64,000 nucleotides of DNA from Phenylobacterium sp. (GTDB taxonomy: Bacteria; Pseudomonadota; Alphaproteobacteria; Caulobacterales; Caulobacteraceae). Of the stretch, positions 53,847 through 64,000 are shown one piece after another. The position numbers and the translations under genes were made by a program. Within the stretch, counting starts at the first letter, position 1. Every line of letters begins with the position of its first letter. The stretch spans positions 1-64,000 of the forward strand of contig JADCAS010000002.1 of the NCBI GenBank assembly GCA_020401865.1. Reading direction: 5' to 3'. The notes below the pieces were generated by a model. It was not told the DNA's origin. It saw only the letters and a program-made list of their open reading frames with translations, and ran no database searches.

Positions 53847-55631
53847 GTGACGGGGTCGCGACTGTACCTGGCGGGGCTGACCGGGCTCGCGCTGCTGGCG
53901 GCCTATCCCGCCCTGGCGGCCCCGCAGCTGCGCGCGCAGGTCCGCGGTGACCTTCCGGCAGACCTCAGGACCCGGATCGAGACGGCGGTGGGCGCAGCCG
54001 AACGCCCTTCGCGAAATCGGTTCGACGCCCGGCAGAGGGCGAACACCGCAGCGGAAGAGGCTGCGGCCGTTCTGCGCTCTGAGGGCTACTACGCTTTCCG
54101 CGTTCAGCCCGGAGTCTCGGAGGCGATCGTCGCCGAACCCTTTATCGAGGTCACGGTCGGGCCCCGATTCCGCATCGCCGACGTCCGGATCGACTGGATC
54201 GACCCCGCGCCGGCTTTTTCGGTCCAGACACTGGGAAGCGACCAGCTTCAGATCGCCCCGGGTCAGCCCGCCCGGGCGATTGATGTCGTCTCTGCCGAGG
54301 CGAGAGTCCTTTCGGCGATTCAGAAGGCCGGTTACGCCGACGCCTTCATTGGACCGCGAGAGGTGATTGTCGATCATGCGGACCAGACGCTTCGGCCCAC
54401 CTTCAGGATCAGCGCGGGCCAGCCCGTCCGGCTGGACTCGATCCGCCTGGAGACAGAGGGCGGCACCCGGTCCGACTGGCTGGCGGGCCTCGCCCCCTGG
54501 CCTTCGGGAGCGAAGTACGATCCGGACTCCATCGCCAGCCTCGAGAGAAGCCTGGTGGAGACCGGCGCCTACGATCAGGTCACGGTCGCCCTCGCGCCGC
54601 TTGAAGAGGTCCCTGCCGACGGCCTGAGACCCGTGGTCGTCACCCTCACGGACCGGAAGCCGCACCGACTTGAGGCCGGCGCCAGTTACGCCAGCAGCGA
54701 GGGCCTGGGCGCCGATATGCGCTGGACACACTTCAACCGCTTCGGGTTGGCCGACACCAGTGCGGTTTTCGGGCGGTTGTCGACGGTCGACAGCCGTCTG
54801 GGCGTCGAGGTCACCCTGCCGCACTGGCGACGCCTGAGGCAGTCGCTGAACGGTTACACCGCCGCCTTCCGGCGCGAGACCTCGGCCTACGACGAAACCG
54901 GGCTCGAAGTGCGCGTCGATGTCCAGCGCAAGCGGTCGGAAGTGGCCTATGTCACGGTCGGCGCCGCGCTCGACTACATCCAGACCCGAGAGAGATCGCC
55001 TTCGGCTGCGGCCTTTCTCCGGCGCGAGCAAGTGGTCGGGTCCCTGCTGGGCGCCCTGGCCTTCGACGAAACGGACGATGTCCTGGACCCCAAGGCGGGC
55101 TGGCGGGTCGACCTGCGCGCCGAACCCACGGCCCTGACCGGGTCCGTGACGCTGAGCTATGTCAAGGCCTCGCTTCAGGGGTCCGCCTACCTGCCCCTGG
55201 ATGGCGACCGACGTACAGTCCTGGCGGGCCGGGCCAAGGCGGGGTCCATCCTTGGCGGAACCCTGGGCGGCGTGCCCGCGTCGCGGCGGTTTTATGCCGG
55301 CGGCGGCGGTTCGGTGCGTGGCTACGTCTTCCAGGGCATAGGCCCCCATCTTCCGGACAACACGCCGGTCGGAGGGCTCTCGCTTGTGGAGGTCTCCGGA
55401 GAGGTGCGGCATCGCCTGTCCGATCAATGGGGTCTGGTCGCCTTCGTGGATGCGGGCTCGGTCGGCTTGTCGCAGGAGCCGGCCTTTGAGGCCCTCGACC
55501 TCGGCGTGGGGCTGGGCGTCCGATACAATCTCGGCTTCGGTCCCATCCGGTTCGACCTGGCCGTTCCCCTCAACCGCCGGTCCGACGACCCCAGCTACCA
55601 GATCTATGTCAGCATCGGGCAGAGCTTTTGA
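53847..55631 (+). CDS. tamA: Translocation and assembly module outer-membrane protein TamA
   Basis: A 594-residue Omp85-family protein from GTG 53847. A signal peptide (LAGLTGLALLAAYPALA) is followed by POTRA domains (about 30-270, e.g. LRSEGYYAFRVQP, QKAGYADAFIG and VETGAYDQVTVAL) and a 16-strand-type barrel with the GGGSVRGYVFQG motif of the L6 loop. It inserts barrel proteins into the outer membrane together with TamB. Its stop overlaps the tamB TTG. Confidence 0.94.
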   Translation: MTGSRLYLAGLTGLALLAAYPALAAPQLRAQVRGDLPADLRTRIETAVGAAERPSRNRFDARQRANTAAEEAAAVLRSEGYYAFRVQPGVSEAIVAEPFIEVTVGPRFRIADVRIDWIDPAPAFSVQTLGSDQLQIAPGQPARAIDVVSAEARVLSAIQKAGYADAFIGPREVIVDHADQTLRPTFRISAGQPVRLDSIRLETEGGTRSDWLAGLAPWPSGAKYDPDSIASLERSLVETGAYDQVTVALAPLEEVPADGLRPVVVTLTDRKPHRLEAGASYASSEGLGADMRWTHFNRFGLADTSAVFGRLSTVDSRLGVEVTLPHWRRLRQSLNGYTAAFRRETSAYDETGLEVRVDVQRKRSEVAYVTVGAALDYIQTRERSPSAAAFLRREQVVGSLLGALAFDETDDVLDPKAGWRVDLRAEPTALTGSVTLSYVKASLQGSAYLPLDGDRRTVLAGRAKAGSILGGTLGGVPASRRFYAGGGGSVRGYVFQGIGPHLPDNTPVGGLSLVEVSGEVRHRLSDQWGLVAFVDAGSVGLSQEPAFEALDLGVGLGVRYNLGFGPIRFDLAVPLNRRSDDPSYQIYVSIGQSF

Positions 55632-58600
55632 CCCGGGCGCCTGAACCCCTTCCAGGACCGGAGAGGCGCCGCAGCCGCGCCGTCCGCGCCGCCCGCGCCG
55701 CGCTTCTGGCGTTGGGGGGCGTCGCTGTCCTCCTGGCCGGGGTTGTGCTTGCCGCGCCGCTCTTCCTGCGCAGCCCGAAGGGCCTGGCCCTTATCGAGTC
55801 CATCGCAGACGGCCAGCGGGTGGGGCCGGTCGGTCATCTTGAGGTCCAGGGGCTGGCCGGCGATCCCTTGGGGGCGTTCACGGTCCGCCGTCTGGCAATC
55901 CGGGATGACGAAGGCGTCTGGCTCGAAGCCCTGGGCCTGAACCTAGACTGGCGGCCCCTTCGCCTGGCGGGGCGTGAGGTGCGGGTCGAGCGTGCGTCAG
56001 CGGACAAGATTCGTATCCTCCGCCGCCCGAGGCTGGAGCCGCCGGAACCTCACCGCCCTCTGCCGGTGACCCTCACCCTGCGGGGCCTGACCGCGGTCAT
56101 CGAGACCGAACCGGCCTTCAGCGTCAGGCGCGGGGCCTTCCGGGCGGGCGGGGTCCTCCAGGTGCGTCGGGCCGATGGGGGCCAATCCGCGCGGTTGGTG
56201 GTGAACAGCCTTCTGCACGAGGGCGACTACGCAAACCTGGATCTCGATTTCGGTCCGGATCGCCCCCTGCGGGTTAGGGCCGAAGCCCTGGAGTCCATGG
56301 GGGGCGCCCTGGCCGGGACCGCCGGCGTGGCGGCGGACAAGCCCTTCAGGCTGACTGTGGCGGCGGATGGACGGGTGGAGAGGGGCCAGGTCCGCGCGGA
56401 CCTCCGCTCCGGTGAAGCCCGGCCTGTGGCCATCAATGGGGGATGGACGCCGGAGAGCGGGTCGCTGACCGGTCTCGTCGATCTGTCGGCGTCCAGTTTG
56501 ACGCGCCCCCTTGCGGAGCGACTTGGCGGGCAGGTGCGCCTTGCAGGCGTGGCCAAGGGCAAGCGTGGCGACAGGGGAGGGTATGTCATCGACCTGACCC
56601 TACTGGCCGAAACCGCAAAGGCCTCGATCCGAGGGGCGATCGACCTGGAAGGGATGCGCACCGGCGAAGGCGGCCTGGAGATCCTGCTCACCGCGCCCTC
56701 CCTGGCCCGGCTGATCGGCGGCGGCGAAGTGGGAGCCCTTCAGGTGGCGGGCCGGGTCGAGGGCCAGCCGGAGGCTTGGCGGTTCGCCGGAGAGACCCGG
56801 GTCGAGGCGATCCGGGCCGAGGGCTATGAGCTCGCAGAGGTGGCGGGTCCCGTCCGTCTGGAGACCCGAAAGGGACGCCTTGATCTCCAGCTTGGGGTGC
56901 GCGGCGTCGGCGGACGCGGGGATGGCCTTCCGGCATCCCTCCTCGGTCAGGCCCCGACACTTGACCTGAAGGCGTCGAGGCTTGCGGACGGGGCCATCCT
57001 CATCGAGGACCTCAAGGCGGTCGGCGCGGGCTTCCGGGTCACCGGGACCGGGTCCCGCGGCCTTCTCGGAGGGTTGTCCTTCTCCGGAGATGCCGTCGTC
57101 ACCCGCCTCGACGCCGGCCTGCCCGGCGCTTCCGGTGGTCTGTCTGGCCGCTGGAGCGCTCGCGCAGCGGGTTCACAGGCGCCCTGGGAGGTTTCCGTCA
57201 CCGCGCGTGGCGAGGGCCTGCGAACCGGGCGCGTCGAGGCCGACAGGCTGCTCGGGCTGCGCCCCACCCTGGACGCCCGTTTCGACTTCCAGGACGGCGA
57301 TCTGCGATTTGAGCGCGTTTCCGTGCAGGGCGAAGCCATCAAGGCCAACGCTCGAGGCGGCGCCCTGGCGTCGGGGCTACTGGATGTTGCCTTCGATTGG
57401 TCGGCTTCGGGTCCCTTCGCGGCGGGGCCCGTCGAGATCGCGGGCAAGGCCTCGGGAACCGGCCGTGTCGGCGGTCGTGTTTCGACGCCAGAGGTGCGCA
57501 TGGAGGCGGGGTTCGACGCCATCGACCTGCCGGGCCTCAACCTCACCCAGGCCAGACTTGAGCTGAACTGGTCCCCTGACGGCGGCGCGGTCGACATCAA
57601 GGCTCAGAGTCCCTACGGGCCTGCGTCCGCAAGCGCTGCGTTCGCCTTCCCGAGGGGCGGGGTGCGGCTGAGCGAAATCCGGTTGGACGGCGGCGGGCTT
57701 CAGGTGCGGGGGGAAGCCGCCCTTGGCGCACAGGGCGCCTCGCAGGCCGACCTCTCCGTTGGCCTGTCGCGCGGAGCCTTCCTAGCGGAGGGAACCGTGA
57801 CCGGTGTCCTCCGGCTCAAGGACCGACAAGGTTCCGGCCTCTGGGTCGACGCGGACCTGTCCGCGCGGAACGCACTGTCTCCAGGTGAGACGCTGTCGGT
57901 GACCGAAGGACGCCTGACCGGCGAAGGGCCTCTTGAGCGTCTTCCCTTTTCCGTCCGCGCCAATGGCCAGACGACGGGCGGGGACTGGAACGTCGATGGA
58001 AGGGGTCTTGCCGAGCGGTCGGGCGGGGTCTGGAGGATCGGCTTCGACGGCGGAGGGGAGGCGGCGGGACGCCGGGTCAGGACCACAGAGACCGCGCGCC
58101 TTGAACTTGACGGAGAAACGCGGCGCGCGAGGCTTCGCGTCAGCCTGGACCCAGGGGGCGCGGCTTCCCTTGACCTTGACCTGAACAGGACCAGCGCCCT
58201 GGTCACGGGCCGGCTCGATGATGTTCCCGCAAGCTTCGTCAATCCGGACCTTGCCGGCCGTCTTGACGCGGACTTTAGGATTGAAGGGCAGGGTGACCGG
58301 CTCATCGGGTCCAGCTCGGGACGCCTGGAAGCGGTCCGCGCCCGTGACAGCGACGTCGCCCTGGGTCTCAATGGCCGCTTCCGGGCGACCCTCGCCGACG
58401 AAGAGCTTCGGGTCGCGGCGGACCTGGGCACGCCGCAGGGAATGACTGCGGACGGTGAGCTGACCACCCCGGTGAACACCCGGCTTGCGGACTTCCGCAT
58501 CGTTCCCGACCGGGAGCGGCCCCTTCGCGGACGGGTTCAGGCGAACGGTGAGGTGAAGCCCCTTTGGGACCTGTTCGTGGGCGGCGATCAGTCGCTCAGC

Positions 58601-59797
58601 GGGGTGGTGCAGGTGCGAGGAACCCTGGGGGGAACCCTGGCCTCGCCGAGGGCGGACGGCGAAGCCGAGATCGAAAATGGCGCCTTCGCCGACGCCTCGA
58701 CCGGGCTGGTGCTCAAGAATGTCATTGTGCGGTCCCGTCTTTCCGAGTCGGCGATCCGAATTGACCGCGCCACCGGCGCCGACGGCCAGGGCGGCACGCT
58801 GTCGGGCTCAGGGATCATCTCCCTCCAGGAGGGCTCGGCCAGTTCGTTCCGGCTGGACCTCCTGAATTTTCGAGTCATCGACAACGAGCTCGCCACCGCC
58901 ATCGCGTCCGGCCAGGCCTCCATGACCCGGGCGGCGGACGGTCGCGTCACCCTGAAGGGGGGGCTGACCATCAACAGGGCCGACGTCACTGCGGCGGCGC
59001 CGACCCCGACGGGCGTGACCCCCCTGGCGGTCACGGAGATCAACCGGCCGGTCGAGGTTGGGCGTCGTGAAGGCCGTACCGGAGCCGGTCCGGCCGTCGC
59101 CCTCGATGTCACCCTCAAGGCGCCGCAGTCCGTCTACATCCGCGGCCAGGGTCTGGATCTGGAGATGTCCGTGGATGCTCGCGTCGCCGGGACCACAGCG
59201 CGTCCCCGCCTGACGGGACTGGCCCGGGTGGTGAGGGGGTCTTACGCCTTCGCCGACAAACGTTTCGAGTTCGATCCCTCCGGAGTGGTCTATCTCTCGG
59301 AGGATCCCGCAAGAATCCGGCTGGACCTCGCTGCGGTTCGGGAGGATCCCGCCCTGACGGCCATCGTCCGGATTCGAGGCACCGCCGCCCGCCCGGAAAT
59401 CACCCTGACCTCGACACCTCCCCTGCCGACCGATGAGATCTTTTCGCAGATCCTGTTTGGCCGCTCGGCGTCCCAGCTCTCACCTGTGGAAACGGCCCAG
59501 CTGGCGTCCGCGGTCGCCTCCATGGCCGGCGGCGGGGCCCTCGACGTGATCGGTAACCTCCGCGGGCTCGCAGGCCTGGACCGCCTGACCTTTGCCGGGG
59601 GATCAGACGGGGAGGGACTTGAAGTGTCCGGCGGCAAGTATCTGACGGATAACGTTCTGCTGATCGTCAGCGGAGGAGGTCGGGACGGCGGGTCCGCGCA
59701 GGTCGAGTGGAATGTCAGCCGCTCGCTCAGCCTGATCTCCAAGCTGGCGGGGCAGGGGGGGAACACCCTCTCAGTGCGCTGGCGACGGGACTACTGA
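55628..59797 (+). CDS. tamB: Translocation and assembly module protein TamB
   Basis: A 1389-residue AsmA/TamB-like protein that bridges inner and outer membranes. Residues about 20-45 form a signal anchor (LLALGGVAVLLAGVVLAAPLFL). Long beta-rich repeats follow, then the C-terminal DUF490/TamB domain (KRFEFDPSGVVYLSEDP, PTDEIFSQILFGRSASQLSP, and final Arg-Asp-Tyr). The start is the TTG at 55628, which overlaps the tamA stop by four bases and suggests coupled translation. No better ATG or GTG lies before the anchor. Confidence 0.92.
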   Translation: MTRAPEPLPGPERRRSRAVRAARAALLALGGVAVLLAGVVLAAPLFLRSPKGLALIESIADGQRVGPVGHLEVQGLAGDPLGAFTVRRLAIRDDEGVWLEALGLNLDWRPLRLAGREVRVERASADKIRILRRPRLEPPEPHRPLPVTLTLRGLTAVIETEPAFSVRRGAFRAGGVLQVRRADGGQSARLVVNSLLHEGDYANLDLDFGPDRPLRVRAEALESMGGALAGTAGVAADKPFRLTVAADGRVERGQVRADLRSGEARPVAINGGWTPESGSLTGLVDLSASSLTRPLAERLGGQVRLAGVAKGKRGDRGGYVIDLTLLAETAKASIRGAIDLEGMRTGEGGLEILLTAPSLARLIGGGEVGALQVAGRVEGQPEAWRFAGETRVEAIRAEGYELAEVAGPVRLETRKGRLDLQLGVRGVGGRGDGLPASLLGQAPTLDLKASRLADGAILIEDLKAVGAGFRVTGTGSRGLLGGLSFSGDAVVTRLDAGLPGASGGLSGRWSARAAGSQAPWEVSVTARGEGLRTGRVEADRLLGLRPTLDARFDFQDGDLRFERVSVQGEAIKANARGGALASGLLDVAFDWSASGPFAAGPVEIAGKASGTGRVGGRVSTPEVRMEAGFDAIDLPGLNLTQARLELNWSPDGGAVDIKAQSPYGPASASAAFAFPRGGVRLSEIRLDGGGLQVRGEAALGAQGASQADLSVGLSRGAFLAEGTVTGVLRLKDRQGSGLWVDADLSARNALSPGETLSVTEGRLTGEGPLERLPFSVRANGQTTGGDWNVDGRGLAERSGGVWRIGFDGGGEAAGRRVRTTETARLELDGETRRARLRVSLDPGGAASLDLDLNRTSALVTGRLDDVPASFVNPDLAGRLDADFRIEGQGDRLIGSSSGRLEAVRARDSDVALGLNGRFRATLADEELRVAADLGTPQGMTADGELTTPVNTRLADFRIVPDRERPLRGRVQANGEVKPLWDLFVGGDQSLSGVVQVRGTLGGTLASPRADGEAEIENGAFADASTGLVLKNVIVRSRLSESAIRIDRATGADGQGGTLSGSGIISLQEGSASSFRLDLLNFRVIDNELATAIASGQASMTRAADGRVTLKGGLTINRADVTAAAPTPTGVTPLAVTEINRPVEVGRREGRTGAGPAVALDVTLKAPQSVYIRGQGLDLEMSVDARVAGTTARPRLTGLARVVRGSYAFADKRFEFDPSGVVYLSEDPARIRLDLAAVREDPALTAIVRIRGTAARPEITLTSTPPLPTDEIFSQILFGRSASQLSPVETAQLASAVASMAGGGALDVIGNLRGLAGLDRLTFAGGSDGEGLEVSGGKYLTDNVLLIVSGGGRDGGSAQVEWNVSRSLSLISKLAGQGGNTLSVRWRRDY

Positions 59798-59805
59798 TCC
59801 CTGGC

Positions 59806-60183
59806 CTAGTTGCTGATCCGCGGACGCAGGCGATAGCGGCCGGGCTCGAAGGCCTCGAAGATTTCAGGGGTCTGGGGGTGGCCGACCGGTTCGCCCGTCT
59901 CGTCGGCCAGCAGGTTCTGCTCGGAAACATAGGCCACGTAGGCGCTGTCCTCGTTCTCGGCCAACAGGTGGTAAAAGGGCTGGTCCTTCCGAGGGCGGAC
60001 GTGCTCGGGGATCGAAAGCCACCACTCCTCGGTGTTGTTGAAGGTGGGATCCACGTCGAAGATCACGCCCCGGAAGGGAAAGATCCGGTGCTTCACCACA
60101 TCGCCGATAGCGAACTTCGCCTCCCGGATGATCGCAGGAGGGTCGGACCGGCCGCCGCCGGGGGATCGATGGACATTCATCAC
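59806..60183 (-). CDS. hspQ: Heat shock protein HspQ
   Basis: A 125-residue YccV/HspQ-domain protein. AKFAIGDVVKHRIFPFRGVIFDVDPTFNNTEEWW and QPFYHLLAENEDSAYVAYVSEQNL are diagnostic. HspQ is a Lon specificity factor and a hemimethylated-DNA-binding homologue. Two ATGs begin the gene. It converges with tamB (8 bases) and is divergent from ppx/gppA. No sigma32-type promoter was recognised in the 144-base spacer. Confidence 0.94.
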   Translation of the reverse strand: MMNVHRSPGGGRSDPPAIIREAKFAIGDVVKHRIFPFRGVIFDVDPTFNNTEEWWLSIPEHVRPRKDQPFYHLLAENEDSAYVAYVSEQNLLADETGEPVGHPQTPEIFEAFEPGRYRLRPRISN

Positions 60184-60327
60184 TCAGACTCCGGCTCGGA
60201 AGAGCCACCGCCTATACCTAATTCAATCCGGCTAGGCCGCAAGACGCCTTCCGGGGGCGAGGCCTCTCGGATAGGCTGGTGGGGAAGTGGCGGGACGGCT
60301 TGTCGCGCCTGTTTGGAACCAGGGTCC

Positions 60328-61419
60328 ATGTCAGAGGCGCCGAGCGCGCCCGGCGCCGCGCAAAACGGCCGGGAACAGGGCGCAGGAACAGGCGGCAAGG
60401 TGCTTTACGGGGCTCTGGACCTCGGCACCAACAACTGCCGGCTGCTGATCGCGGCGCCCGCGGGGCGGGGGTTCCGGGTCGTGGACGCTTACTCCCGCAT
60501 CGTCCGGCTCGGGGAGGGTCTGTCGCAGACGGGTCGGCTCTCGGATGCGGCGATGGACAGGGCGCTGGCCGCACTGAAAGTCAGCGCGGAGAAGGTCCGG
60601 CGACGGGGGGTCACCCGCTTCAAGGCCATCGCCACCCAGGCCTGCCGCTCGGCGCAGAACGGGGCCGAGTTTGTGGAGCGGGTGGCGGCGGAAACCGGCC
60701 TGCGCCTGGAGGTGATCTCGCCCAAGGAAGAGGCGCACCTCTCCGTGGCGGGCTGCCTGAACCTCCTGGACCGGACCGCCGATGCAGCCCTCGTCGTTGA
60801 TGTCGGCGGCGGCTCGACTGAGTTGTCATGGGTAGACTTGTCCGGACAGGCGCGCGCGGCCCGGCTGACCCCCGGGCGGCCACCGGTCCGGGCCTGGCGA
60901 TCGATCCCACTCGGCGTGGTGACCCTGGCCGAGCAGTTTCCTGAAGGGGCGGATGCGCCCGAGGTCTGGTTCAGGCGCATGGTCGAGGCCTTCCGAAGCC
61001 GGCTCGAAGGATTCACCGGGGCCGATAGCCTTCGCTCCGCCTTCGATACGGGCCGTGCGCACATCATTGGCACCTCAGGGGCGATTACCAGCCTGGCCGG
61101 CCTGCATCTGAACCTGCCCCGTTACGACCGAAACCTGGTGGACGGAATCTGGATGACGCGCGCCGAGTGCGAGGCTTCCGCAAACCGGCTGATCGGCATG
61201 ACCATGGCCGAGCGGGCGGCACAGCCCTGCATCGGGCCGGATCGGGCGGACCTGGTCCTCGCCGGCGCCGCCATCCTCCAGGCCGTCCAGGAACTCTGGC
61301 CGTGCGAGCGGGTGAGGGTGGCCGACCGCGGACTTCGCGAGGGCATTCTCCTGTCGATGATGGCGGCCCGCCAACGGCGCAGGCCGAGGGGCCGCGGGGG
61401 AAGGACGACCCATGGCTGA
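60328..61419 (+). CDS. Ppx/GppA exopolyphosphatase family protein
   Basis: A 363-residue ASKHA-fold phosphatase from ATG 60328. GALDLGTNNCRLLIA is the phosphate-1 loop and VVDVGGGSTELSW is phosphate-2. TSGAITSLAGLHL and LREGILLSMM complete the fold. It could hydrolyse polyphosphate or pppGpp, and sequence alone does not decide. The N-terminal upstream extension is an antisense reading of hspQ. It overlaps rlmE by eight bases, a linkage common in alphaproteobacteria. Confidence 0.92.
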   Translation: MSEAPSAPGAAQNGREQGAGTGGKVLYGALDLGTNNCRLLIAAPAGRGFRVVDAYSRIVRLGEGLSQTGRLSDAAMDRALAALKVSAEKVRRRGVTRFKAIATQACRSAQNGAEFVERVAAETGLRLEVISPKEEAHLSVAGCLNLLDRTADAALVVDVGGGSTELSWVDLSGQARAARLTPGRPPVRAWRSIPLGVVTLAEQFPEGADAPEVWFRRMVEAFRSRLEGFTGADSLRSAFDTGRAHIIGTSGAITSLAGLHLNLPRYDRNLVDGIWMTRAECEASANRLIGMTMAERAAQPCIGPDRADLVLAGAAILQAVQELWPCERVRVADRGLREGILLSMMAARQRRRPRGRGGRTTHG

Positions 61420-62146
61420 TCCCCCCCGCAGGCGCATGGTCCGCGCCCCTACAGGCGGCACAGAGGAAGGCCGCGGCAAGCCGGCGCGCCTGAAAACGGC
61501 CAAGATGCGAACGCCGTCATCCCAGGCCTGGCTTTCCCGGCAGATCAATGATCCCTGGTCCGCCAAGGCCCGCGCCCATGGTTATCGCAGCCGGGCCGCC
61601 TACAAGCTGACAGACATCGCCGACCGCTTCGGGCTCCTGAAGCCGGGCCAGAGGGTCATCGATCTCGGCGCCGCTCCCGGCGGATGGACGCAGGTCGCCA
61701 TCGAGCGCGGCGTCACCCAGATTGTCGGTGTCGATCTCCTGCCGTTGGAACCGTTGCCTCCGGCCGTCCTTCTGCAGATGGACTTCACCGATCCGGCCTG
61801 CGGGGATCTGCTTGTCGCGCACCTGGGGGGCGCCCCTGACCTCGTCATGTCCGACATGGCGCCCAACACGGTGGGTCACCGGCGGACAGACCACCTCCGG
61901 ATCGTGGGCCTGATCGATGCCGCAGTCGACTTCGCCGAGTCTGTCCTGACCCCCGGCGGCGCCTTCGTGGCCAAGGCCTTCCAGGGAGGTGAGATCAGCG
62001 AGGTGATCACCCGCCTCAAGCGCAGTTTTGCTCAGGTCCGGAATGTCAAGCCGCCCGCCAGCCGGGCGGATTCTTCAGAGACCTACCTGGTCGCCACCGG
62101 ATTCCGCGGGCGCCCCGCCGGCGGCCTTGCGCCGGGGGGTCACTAG
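61412..62146 (+). CDS. rlmE: 23S rRNA 2'-O-methyltransferase (U2552)
   Basis: A 244-residue RrmJ/FtsJ-family enzyme. The catalytic K-D-K-E tetrad is Lys65 (RAAYKL), Asp148 (VMSDMAPN), Lys188 (FVAKAFQGG) and Glu223 (SSETYLVA). The SAM motif is VIDLGAAPGGWTQVA. It methylates U2552 of 23S rRNA late in 50S assembly. Confidence 0.95.
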   Translation: MADPPRRRMVRAPTGGTEEGRGKPARLKTAKMRTPSSQAWLSRQINDPWSAKARAHGYRSRAAYKLTDIADRFGLLKPGQRVIDLGAAPGGWTQVAIERGVTQIVGVDLLPLEPLPPAVLLQMDFTDPACGDLLVAHLGGAPDLVMSDMAPNTVGHRRTDHLRIVGLIDAAVDFAESVLTPGGAFVAKAFQGGEISEVITRLKRSFAQVRNVKPPASRADSSETYLVATGFRGRPAGGLAPGGH

Positions 62147-63640
<1,494 letters not shown>

Positions 63641-63642
63641 AC

Positions 63643-64000
63643 ATGGTCGCTGAACCCGAACTCCTGCTGCTGGGCGCCGCCGTCGTGATCGGCCTCGTCC
63701 AGCTGATGTGGTCCGCCGCCGCCGCACGCCGCCAGCAGGATCTGAAGTGGGCGGCTGGCGCCCGGGATGAAGCCATGCCCATCACCGGCGTCGCGGCGAG
63801 GCTGGACAGGGCGTTCCGCAACTTCATGGAGACCTTCCCGCTCTTTGCGGCGGCGGTCCTGGCTGTTGTGATCGCTGGCAAGACCGGTCCGCTCAGCCTG
63901 TGGGGCGCGGCCCTCTACGTGGTGTGCCGGGCCCTCTATGCGCCCATCTACGCCGCCGGAACCTATATGGTCCGCAGCCTGGTCTGGACCCTCGCCCTGG
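63643..64000 (+). CDS. MAPEG-family membrane protein (3' truncated by window)
   Basis: An open frame from ATG 63643 to the window edge gives 119 residues. Hydrophobic segments and the core RLDRAFRNFMETFPLFAAAVLAV (residues about 56-78) match the MAPEG family (membrane-associated proteins in eicosanoid and glutathione metabolism), common in alphaproteobacteria. The enzymatic function is unknown. It begins two bases after guaB, so it is probably cotranscribed. Confidence 0.85.
   Translation, partial: MVAEPELLLLGAAVVIGLVQLMWSAAAARRQQDLKWAAGARDEAMPITGVAARLDRAFRNFMETFPLFAAAVLAVVIAGKTGPLSLWGAALYVVCRALYAPIYAAGTYMVRSLVWTLAL

Noticed and set aside
53637..55427. A reading frame of more than 1000 codons on the minus strand that includes the ATP-grasp gene and extends to 55427.
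   Set aside because: The upstream 600 codons are antisense to tamA and match no family. The ATP-grasp protein begins at GTG 53636 with a good Shine-Dalgarno.

Overview
This 64 kb window is chromosomal DNA of very high GC content from an alphaproteobacterium. Family assignment is inference. The S10/spc/alpha ribosomal order, the short-type adenylate kinase, the ATP12 chaperone, HspQ, the DUF2849/DUF934 sulfite-reduction operon and the Ppx-RlmE pair together fit Caulobacteraceae (Caulobacter/Phenylobacterium type). No insertion sequence, integrase, phage gene or CRISPR array is visible.

Layout. (1) 1-16097 is the translation block: the end of tuf with its terminator, an out-of-place SAM methyltransferase with lower GC, a sigma70-type promoter and structured leader, the S10 and spc genes rpsJ to rplO, secY and adk, then a second promoter and rpsM-rpsK-rpoA-rplQ, closed by a terminator. 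(2) 16161-23843 holds a Tet-type MFS exporter, a DegP/DegQ-like lipoprotein protease, and a tightly coupled run of rarA, a PseH-like acetyltransferase, a pseudouridine synthase, the fluoride channel gene crcB, a second pseudouridine synthase and an ATP12-type F1 assembly factor. (3) 23911-29304 has propionyl-CoA carboxylase beta and alpha, split by a small channel-like membrane protein and msrB, then a TSUP permease. (4) 29317-37326 is sulfur assimilation: metY, and a divergent LysR regulator facing SUMT, DUF2849, cysI, DUF934, cysH and fpr. SUMT supplies siroheme precursor, CysH reduces sulfate (probably as APS), CysI reduces sulfite with electrons probably delivered from NADPH through Fpr and a ferredoxin, and MetY can put sulfide into homocysteine. 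tRNA-Lys(CUU) and a small Hpt protein lie between. (5) 37327-44405 has a secreted 3D-domain protein, a GST / S1-P1 nuclease / Nudix / folD operon, and an opposing four-gene Mla-type lipid transport operon. (6) 44510-49620 is a minus-strand operon of a DsbA-like protein, sulfatase, nucleoside hydrolase, ribokinase-like kinase and a 2OG-Fe(II) oxygenase. (7) 49700-53636 has a DUF4345 protein and the circularly permuted ATP-grasp / alpha-E / transglutaminase cluster. (8) 53847-64000 has tamA-tamB, hspQ, ppx/gppA, rlmE, guaB and a truncated MAPEG gene.

Most of the window is conserved housekeeping DNA. The parts most worth a second look are the methyltransferase wedged between tuf and rpsJ, the hairpins around the ribosomal promoters, the nucleoside hydrolase-kinase-oxygenase operon, the ATP-grasp/alpha-E/transglutaminase cluster, the DUF2849/DUF934 genes, and a perfect inverted repeat in the divergent region upstream of tamA.
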